The position numbers were made by a program, and so were the translations under genes. Source: Candidatus Hydrogenedentota bacterium (lineage in GTDB: Bacteria > Hydrogenedentota > Hydrogenedentia > Hydrogenedentales > CAITNO01). From it: 7,115 nucleotides of DNA. Positions within the stretch are counted from its first letter, which is position 1. Every line of letters starts with the position of its first letter. This document shows positions 1 through 4,236 of the stretch, one piece after another. The DNA lies in contig JAKPUV010000255.1 of assembly GCA_029554925.1 (NCBI GenBank), forward strand, positions 1 to 7,115, in the 5' to 3' direction. The notes beneath the pieces were generated by a model. The model was not told the DNA's origin, searched no databases, and saw nothing but the letters and a program-made list of their open reading frames with translations.

Positions 1-870
1 GCCCTGGTGGGTCTGCCGCTCCAGCGCGAGGGTGGCGCGCATGAGCGCCCCGGGGTCCGCGAGGATGTCCTCATGCGACGGCAGGCGCACCCAGTCCGCC
101 GGGGGCGGCACGCCGGGGAGGTCCCCCAGACGCTCCTCCGACGCCACGCAGCACGCCGTTCCGGGGATGCCCGCCAGCGCCTCCGCCGCCGGGGTGTCCG
201 GCGCGCGCGCATCCAGTCGCCGTGCGATTTCCAGCACGGCGCGTTCGCCCATGCCGCAGACCACCAAGTCGGCCTTGCTGTCGAGCAGGATCGGGCGGCG
301 CAGGCTGTCGCTCCAGAAGTCGTAGTGGCTGGCGCGGCGCAGGGACGCCTCGACGCCCCCCAGCACCACGGGCAGGCCGGGGAAGGCGTGGCGCACGACG
401 CCGGTGTAGACGATGCACGCGCGGTTGGGCCGCGCGCCGTGGCGGTCGCCGGGGGTGTAGGCGTCGTCGTGGCGGAGCTTGCGGAAGGCCGTGTAGTGGG
501 CGAGCATCGAGTCCAGCGCGCCCGCCGTCACCCCGGCGAAGAGCCGGGGCCGCCCCAGGCGCAGGAAGTCCTCCGGCGTGTCCCAGCGCGGCTGGGCGAC
601 GATGCCCACGCGGTAGCCGTGGGCCTGGAGCCACCGGCCGATGAGCGCCGCGCCGAACGACGGGTGGTCCACATAGGCGTCCCCCGTCACCAGCAGCACG
701 TCCAGCGCCTCCCAGCCGAGGCGGTCCATCTCCTCCCGCGACACGGGCAGCGGCGCGGGCCCGGCCTCCCGCGGCGGACACGCGCGCCCTCCGCCCCCGG
801 ACCGTGCCGGGGCGGGGGAATGTCCGCGCGGCGGGCCGCCGCGCCGGGGGGGACGCTGTCCGCGCATCAT
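1..870 (-). CDS. ygiQ: YgiQ-family radical SAM protein, N-terminal part (3' end beyond window)
   Basis: The reading frame is open from an ATG at 870 to the left edge, giving 290 residues without a stop. From residue about 38 it reads like the N-terminal domain of YgiQ (Radical_SAM_N, UPF0313). The hallmark blocks are [10 protein letters not shown] (44-53), [14 protein letters not shown] (60-73), [12 protein letters not shown] (85-96), HDDAYTP (134-140), GGVEASLRR (171-179) and [11 protein letters not shown] (182-192). The radical SAM core with its CxxxCxxC iron-sulfur motif would follow outside the window, so the catalytic part cannot be checked. Family members are predicted 4Fe-4S/SAM enzymes whose reaction is not firmly established. 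The start is ATG 870 or the adjacent ATG 867. A GGGAGAG stretch precedes them and suits 867 slightly better. Residues 1-40 are a Pro/Arg/Gly-rich extension with no recognisable motif. The gene begins 19 nt after the PqaA-like stop, so it is probably translated from the same transcript. Family assignment is very secure; the exact start is not. Confidence 0.93.
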   Translation of the reverse strand, partial: MMRGQRPPRRGGPPRGHSPAPARSGGGGRACPPREAGPAPLPVSREEMDRLGWEALDVLLVTGDAYVDHPSFGAALIGRWLQAHGYRVGIVAQPRWDTPEDFLRLGRPRLFAGVTAGALDSMLAHYTAFRKLRHDDAYTPGDRHGARPNRACIVYTGVVRHAFPGLPVVLGGVEASLRRASHYDFWSDSLRRPILLDSKADLVVCGMGERAVLEIARRLDARAPDTPAAEALAGIPGTACCVASEERLGDLPGVPPPADWVRLPSHEDILADPGALMRATLALERQTHQG

Positions 871-889
871 GCTCTCCCGGGGGTGCGCC

Positions 890-2260
890 CTATTTCTTCG
901 GCGGGTAGGCGTCCGGCAGGATGCTCACACCCGTGGTGAAGACGAAGGGGAAGGGGAAGTCGCCGTTGGGGAACTCCATCTCCAGGAAGAAGGCCGTCCA
1001 CCCCTTCTCGGGGGCTTTGACGTCCGTGGTGTAGACGCCGTCGGCCGAAAGGGGCAGCTCGACGGCCTCGTACTTCTTGCCGAGGGTTTCGAGGCGGAAG
1101 TCGCGGGCGTCGGGGTTCACGGCCTTCCACAGGCGCACCGCCGTCGGTTTGGTCTCGCAGCGGACCGTGAACGACCCGTCCGCGTTGCGGTCCCAGGCGA
1201 ACTTCGGGCGCGGCGTGCCCGCCATGAGGGCGTGGTAGAAGCCCGCGATGCGGAAGTACGCGTCGGCGTTCAGGCCGTGGTCCGTGTTCGGGAAGTAGCA
1301 GAGGAACTTCTCGTCCTTCAGCCCCTCCCAGTAGAAGCGCCAGGAGTCCGCCGGGAAGAACTGGTCGCCCGCGGAGTTGCAGACGTATTTCGGCATGGTC
1401 AGGCGGTCGCGGTAGGTGTACGGGTCCACGACATCCAGCAGCGCCTTCATCTCCGGCGTGTGCAGCCGGTCCGTGATCTTCATGTCCACATAGTCCGAAA
1501 CCGAGGGCGCCCAGAACCCGTAGGCGTTGATGTGGTTTTCAAGCGAGGGGATGAAGTTCAGCACGTCAATGACCGCCGGGGCGATGCCGATGACCCGCTT
1601 GTCCACCGCGGCGACGGTCCAGGTGGTCCAGCCGCGCTTGGACCCGCCCGCCACGAAGAAGCCGTCCGTCTGCGGGAACTCCTTCTGCACGAGGTCCATC
1701 GCGCGGACCACGGCCTTCGTCATGGGCAGCCGCGCCAGCCACACCGGGTCGCCGCCCGTGAGGAACTTGTCCCACCCGTAGGTGATCATGGCGTCCTCCT
1801 TGCGGCCCGCCTCGGTGTAGCGCGGGTCCTTCTCGTCCGGGAAGCGCAGCGGCTGGTTGGGGATCTGCTTCACATGCGCCACGATGGACTTCGTCGCCAG
1901 GGCGATCTTGTCAAAGGGGTCGTTCTCCGGCGTGTCGTCCGCCTTGAGCGGGTTGCCGCCGCCGCCGATGAACATCATCGCCTTCGTGAACGCCGTCTCC
2001 TTCGGCACCGTCACGAAGACCTCGTGCTCCCACAGCGGTCGGTCCACCTTCGACGCGTCCAGCCATGTCTGCGAGACCATGTGGTACAGGTAGGTCGTCG
2101 CCGCCGCGTCCTCGGTCTTCCCCACCAGGGTGTACTTGAACGCCGGGTCCGGCGCCGCCACATAGTCGTCCAGCGGCGTCGCAACCGCCGCCGACCACCC
2201 CAGCATGCACACCGCCGCCGCCAATGCGAACCGTCCAAACATCATCTGCCTGCGCGTCAT
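890..2260 (-). CDS. PhoPQ-activated pathogenicity-related (PqaA-like) secreted alpha/beta hydrolase
   Basis: The product is a complete 456-residue protein of the PhoPQ_related family (Pfam PF10142), the family of Salmonella PqaA. Residues 1-27 form a signal peptide: basic MTRR, a hydrophobic core, and cleavage probably after AVA at 25-27. The mature protein is therefore exported. The family hallmarks are present: [10 protein letters not shown] (95-104), a nucleophile elbow AGGSKRGWT (204-212), CNSAGDQFF (294-302) and PNTDHGL (324-330). I infer a catalytic triad of Ser207, Asp299 and His328. Residues from about 350 to the end look like the beta-rich C-terminal domain usual in this family. The ATG at 2260 is supported by AGGAGA at 2267-2272, six bases upstream. 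The enzyme's substrate is unknown. The name comes from PhoP/PhoQ regulation in Salmonella, and there is no evidence here for that regulation or for virulence. The gene is preceded by 236 nt of non-coding DNA and followed at 19 nt by ygiQ, suggesting a two-gene operon. Confidence 0.92.
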   Translation of the reverse strand: MTRRQMMFGRFALAAAVCMLGWSAAVATPLDDYVAAPDPAFKYTLVGKTEDAAATTYLYHMVSQTWLDASKVDRPLWEHEVFVTVPKETAFTKAMMFIGGGGNPLKADDTPENDPFDKIALATKSIVAHVKQIPNQPLRFPDEKDPRYTEAGRKEDAMITYGWDKFLTGGDPVWLARLPMTKAVVRAMDLVQKEFPQTDGFFVAGGSKRGWTTWTVAAVDKRVIGIAPAVIDVLNFIPSLENHINAYGFWAPSVSDYVDMKITDRLHTPEMKALLDVVDPYTYRDRLTMPKYVCNSAGDQFFPADSWRFYWEGLKDEKFLCYFPNTDHGLNADAYFRIAGFYHALMAGTPRPKFAWDRNADGSFTVRCETKPTAVRLWKAVNPDARDFRLETLGKKYEAVELPLSADGVYTTDVKAPEKGWTAFFLEMEFPNGDFPFPFVFTTGVSILPDAYPPKK

Positions 2261-2353
2261 CGGAAGTCTCCTGCCCGGCGGGAAGCCGGTCTTGTTGCCT
2301 CGGAAAGGCGGTTAGTGTGACACACGCGCCCTGAAAACACAAAATGCGGGCGT

Positions 2354-2438
2354 TTCATCGGTGTTTATCACTGTTCATCGGTGGTTCCTCCTTGAGGAGA
2401 GAGGCAACCACCGATGAACAGTGATAAACACCGATAAA
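2354..2438. repeat. Long perfect inverted repeat made of 10-nt units
   Basis: The arms 2357-2386 and 2406-2435 are exact reverse complements over 30 bp. Three more T-A pairs lie outside a bulged C at 2356, and the centre is 19 nt. Inside the centre, 2387-2390 can pair with 2401-2404, or 2388-2391 with 2396-2399 to form a small inner stem-loop. Each arm is three 10-nt units. The right arm reads CACCGATGAA, CAGTGATAAA, CACCGATAAA (2409-2438). The left arm holds the complements, with TTCATCGGTG exact at 2354-2363 and 2374-2383. It lies between the pyk stop and the PqaA-like start, overlaps no gene, and is much more AT-rich than its surroundings. From memory, related CACGGATGAA-type arrays occur between genes in many environmental bacterial genomes; I cannot check that here. 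It could act as a transcript-end hairpin or be a dispersed repetitive element. No T-run follows it on the minus strand at terminator distance. Confidence 0.9.
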
Positions 2439-2486
2439 GAAAAGAAGGGAGAAGCCAGCGGGAGGGAGGGTGTGCTGGAAGAGACA
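2437..2486 (-). terminator. C-rich, G-poor tract after pyk, possible Rho-loading site
   Basis: Read as minus-strand RNA, the 50 nt that begin 10 nt after the pyruvate kinase stop contain, by hand count, 23 C and only 5 G, with pyrimidine runs. The rest of the window has roughly balanced C and G. C-rich, G-poor unstructured RNA is the usual feature of Rho utilisation sites, and the long inverted repeat lies immediately downstream and could pause polymerase or protect the 3' end. There is no classical GC hairpin followed by a T-run here. The role as a terminator is inference from composition and position only. Confidence 0.3.
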
Positions 2487-2496
2487 GCGGCGGACA

Positions 2497-3921
2497 CTAC
2501 CCCAGCGGGATGAACTCAATGCGGTGGCTGGCGCCGGGGCGGCCGAGGCGGGGGCCGGTGACGAGGAGTACCGTCTTGCCCCTGTCGGCGTCGGCGATGA
2601 AGAGGTCCCGGGCGAAGACGTCCCAGTCGTCGGGAGGATGGTCGAGGGGGACGGGATGCACGCCCCAGGAAAAGAGGAGGCCCCGGGCCGCCGCGGGGGT
2701 GGAACAGAGCGCAACGATCCACACGGGGGGCTTGCCGCGCGAGACCATGCGGGCCGTCGCGCCGGTGCGCGAGGGCACGACGACGGCGGCGCAGGGCAGG
2801 CGGTCCAGGGCCTCGTCCACCAGTCCGGCCACGGCCTCCGCCTCGTCGGCGGGAAGGGCGGCGCCGAACCGCGCCCGAAGCGCGTCGGGGGAGACGGGCG
2901 GCAGGTGGGCCTCGGTGGCGGCGGCGATGCGCGCGAGCATCGCCACGGCCTCCTCCGGAAAACGGCCCATGGCGGACTCGGCGGAGAGCATGACGCAGTC
3001 GGTGCCGTCGAGGATGGCGTTGGCAACGTCGGTGGCCTCGGCCCGCGTGGGGATGCGGCTGGAGACCATGGACTCCAGCATCTGCGTGGCCGTGATGACG
3101 GGCTTCCCCGCGAGGTTGGCGCGGCCGATGACCTCCTTCTGAATCAGGGCGATCTCCTCCACGGGCACCTCGACGCCCAGGTCGCCGCGCGCGACCATGA
3201 CGCCGTCCGCGGCGGCCAGCAGCTCGTCCAGGTGTTTCAGCGCCCCGGCGCGCTCGATCTTCGCGATGACAAAGGGGTCCGCGCCGCGCGCGCGGGCCGC
3301 CGCCCGCACCGCCTCGATGTCCGCCGCCGTCTCGACGAAGGACTGGCTGACGGCGTCCACGCCGTGGTCGAGGGCAAACTCCAGGCAGGCGCGGTCGTGG
3401 TCCGTGAACGCGCGGATGCCCAGGTCCGCGCCGGGCAGGTTGAGCCCCTTGCGCGAGCGCAGCTCGCCGCCCGCCTCGACCTCGCACTCCACGTCGCCGT
3501 CCGCCACGCGGAGGACCCGCAGCTGCACCGTGCCGTCGTTCAGAAAGATGCGGCTGCCCGGACCGACCGCCTTCGGCAGTTCCGGGAGGGTGGTCGAGAC
3601 ATGTTCCTCCGTGCCCGGGGTGTCGGCGGCGGTCAGGGTGAACCGCGCGCCCCGGCGCAGCTCGACGGGTTCCCGCTCAAACACGCCGATGCGGATCTTC
3701 GGGCCGGGCAGGTCCGCCATCACCGCCACAGGCAGGCCCTCCTCCCGCGCCGCCGCGCGCACCCGCGCGATGGTCTCCGCGTGCGCGGAGAAACCGCCGT
3801 GGGAGAAATTGATCCGCGCCACGGACATGCCCGCGCGGAGCAGCCGCCGGAGCATGTCCGGCGTGTCGGACGCCGGGCCGATGGTGGCCACGATCTTGGT
3901 CTTGTGGGAGGGGAAATCCAT
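2497..3921 (-). CDS. pyk: Pyruvate kinase
   Basis: This 474-residue cytoplasmic enzyme transfers phosphate from phosphoenolpyruvate to ADP, giving pyruvate and ATP in the last step of glycolysis. Motifs appear in family order: TKIVATIGPAS (8-18), ARINFSHG (35-42) with the substrate-binding Arg36, DLPGPKIRIG (70-79), IAKIER (219-224) with catalytic Lys221 and metal ligand Glu223, DGVMVARGDLGVEVP (239-253) with metal ligand Asp247, KPVITATQMLESM (273-285) and PTRAEATDVANAILDG (291-306). The lid B domain lies at about 71-170 and the C-terminal domain at about 343-474, without the extra PEP-utilising domain found in Bacillus. Length is typical. The frame stays open upstream to an ATG at 3999, but I chose ATG 3921: family homology begins at once there, GGAGA stands nine bases upstream, and the added 26 residues look non-homologous. 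The gene stands alone, with 315 nt to the gene upstream on the same strand and 236 nt to the gene downstream. Confidence 0.97.
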   Translation of the reverse strand: MDFPSHKTKIVATIGPASDTPDMLRRLLRAGMSVARINFSHGGFSAHAETIARVRAAAREEGLPVAVMADLPGPKIRIGVFEREPVELRRGARFTLTAADTPGTEEHVSTTLPELPKAVGPGSRIFLNDGTVQLRVLRVADGDVECEVEAGGELRSRKGLNLPGADLGIRAFTDHDRACLEFALDHGVDAVSQSFVETAADIEAVRAAARARGADPFVIAKIERAGALKHLDELLAAADGVMVARGDLGVEVPVEEIALIQKEVIGRANLAGKPVITATQMLESMVSSRIPTRAEATDVANAILDGTDCVMLSAESAMGRFPEEAVAMLARIAAATEAHLPPVSPDALRARFGAALPADEAEAVAGLVDEALDRLPCAAVVVPSRTGATARMVSRGKPPVWIVALCSTPAAARGLLFSWGVHPVPLDHPPDDWDVFARDLFIADADRGKTVLLVTGPRLGRPGASHRIEFIPLG

Positions 3922-3930
3922 GACGACGGG

Positions 3931-3953
3931 TCTCCGGGCGGCCCGAAGGCCGC
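3931..3953 (-). promoter_or_regulatory. pyk leader: UUCG-capped hairpin next to the Shine-Dalgarno
   Basis: On the minus strand, GCGGCC-TTCG-GGCCGC (3953 down to 3938) forms a perfect 6-bp all-GC stem closed as C(UUCG)G, one of the most stable RNA tetraloops known. Two bases later comes the ribosome site GGAGA (3935-3931), nine bases before the chosen pyk ATG at 3921. The hairpin would sit at the edge of the ribosome footprint and could set initiation efficiency or mRNA 5' stability. The structure is seen directly; a regulatory role is inference. It cannot be excluded that it is a chance product of GC-rich DNA. Confidence 0.5.
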
Positions 3954-4028
3954 AGGCACAGCATGGCACCCGCGGCGCGGGGGAAGCAAGCGGAGGCAAG
4001 CGCCGGGATGAACCGGTCTCCGGGGGCG

Positions 4029-4037
4029 TGCTAGACT
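4029..4037 (+). promoter_or_regulatory. Possible extended -10 promoter for the small plus-strand gene
   Basis: TGCTAGACT is a TGn extended -10 element with TAGACT matching TATAAT at four of six positions, 72 nt before the GTG of the micro-protein gene. A -35 box is poor (ATGAAC at 4008-4013, spacing 18), which an extended -10 can tolerate. It is the best sigma-70-like candidate in the 188-bp divergent spacer. The organism's promoter consensus is unknown, so this is tentative. Confidence 0.22.
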
Positions 4038-4095
4038 CCGCCGGACGTCTTCAGAATCCGGCGTCGGCACCCGCGAGCGTGTGTGTGCGCCCAAC

Positions 4096-4101
4096 AGGAG
4101 G
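4096..4101 (+). promoter_or_regulatory. Perfect AGGAGG ribosome binding site that sets the small gene's start
   Basis: AGGAGG is a full match to the anti-Shine-Dalgarno complement and lies 8 nt before the GTG at 4110, the ideal distance. It is the strongest ribosome site in the window. The nearer ATG at 4103 is only one base away from it, too close, and opens a different frame that runs antisense through the DUF2339 gene. Confidence 0.6.
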
Positions 4102-4109
4102 AATGAGCC

Positions 4110-4226
4110 GTGATATTTGCGATCGGTTTCGGGCTGTACGTTTCCGGCGAGGAGAAGATCGGGGAAATCCTCATGATCATTTCGGGCGCCCTGGCCCTCA
4201 TCGTGTCCCTGCTCGGCGTGGCCTGA
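4110..4226 (+). CDS. Candidate 38-residue hydrophobic micro-protein (unknown function)
   Basis: The frame runs GTG to TGA and encodes 38 residues, beginning (M)IFAIGFGLYVSGEEKIGE and ending ISGALALIVSLLGVA. Residues 2-11 are hydrophobic, 13-19 are a charged turn (SGEEKIG), and 20-38 form a strong single membrane helix, so it should be an inner-membrane micro-protein. Coding support comes from the perfect AGGAGG site eight bases upstream, an in-frame TGA two codons before the GTG that fixes the start, and G or C at 32 of 38 third positions by hand count, as in the neighbouring genes. It is divergent from pyk and converges on the DUF2339 gene with 10 nt between stops. I recognise no family. It may be conserved as a small membrane subunit or regulator, or may be a chance ORF; homologue conservation would decide. 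Confidence 0.55.
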   Translation: MIFAIGFGLYVSGEEKIGEILMIISGALALIVSLLGVA

Positions 4227-4236
4227 TCCCGCCGGA

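Noticed and set aside
71..781. Minus-strand 236-codon ORF in another frame of ygiQ
   Set aside because: It is a Gly/Arg/Pro/Ala-rich shadow. The frame starting at 870 carries the YgiQ motifs and stays open to the window edge.
869..2320. Long plus-strand ORF (483 codons) opposite the PqaA-like gene
   Set aside because: The translation is Arg/Val/Gly/His-rich without any family motif. The opposite strand encodes a full-length recognisable protein with signal peptide and ribosome site. In GC-rich coding DNA the antisense frame often stays open.
2314..2342. Promoter for the PqaA-like gene (TTGTGT, 17-nt spacer, CACACT on the minus strand)
   Set aside because: Each hexamer matches the sigma-70 consensus at only about half its positions, and the organism's consensus is unknown. 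It is too weak to list as a feature.
2354..2438. CRISPR array or insertion-sequence end
   Set aside because: The 10-nt units are contiguous without spacers, and no transposase gene or target-site duplication flanks the inverted repeat.
3922..3999. 26-residue N-terminal extension of pyruvate kinase from ATG 3999
   Set aside because: Family homology starts at ATG 3921, which has its own GGAGA site. The extension resembles translated leader DNA and would include the GC-rich tetraloop hairpin.
2470..4011. Long plus-strand ORF (513 codons) opposite pyruvate kinase
   Set aside because: Same situation: low-complexity translation, while the minus strand has every pyruvate kinase motif in order.
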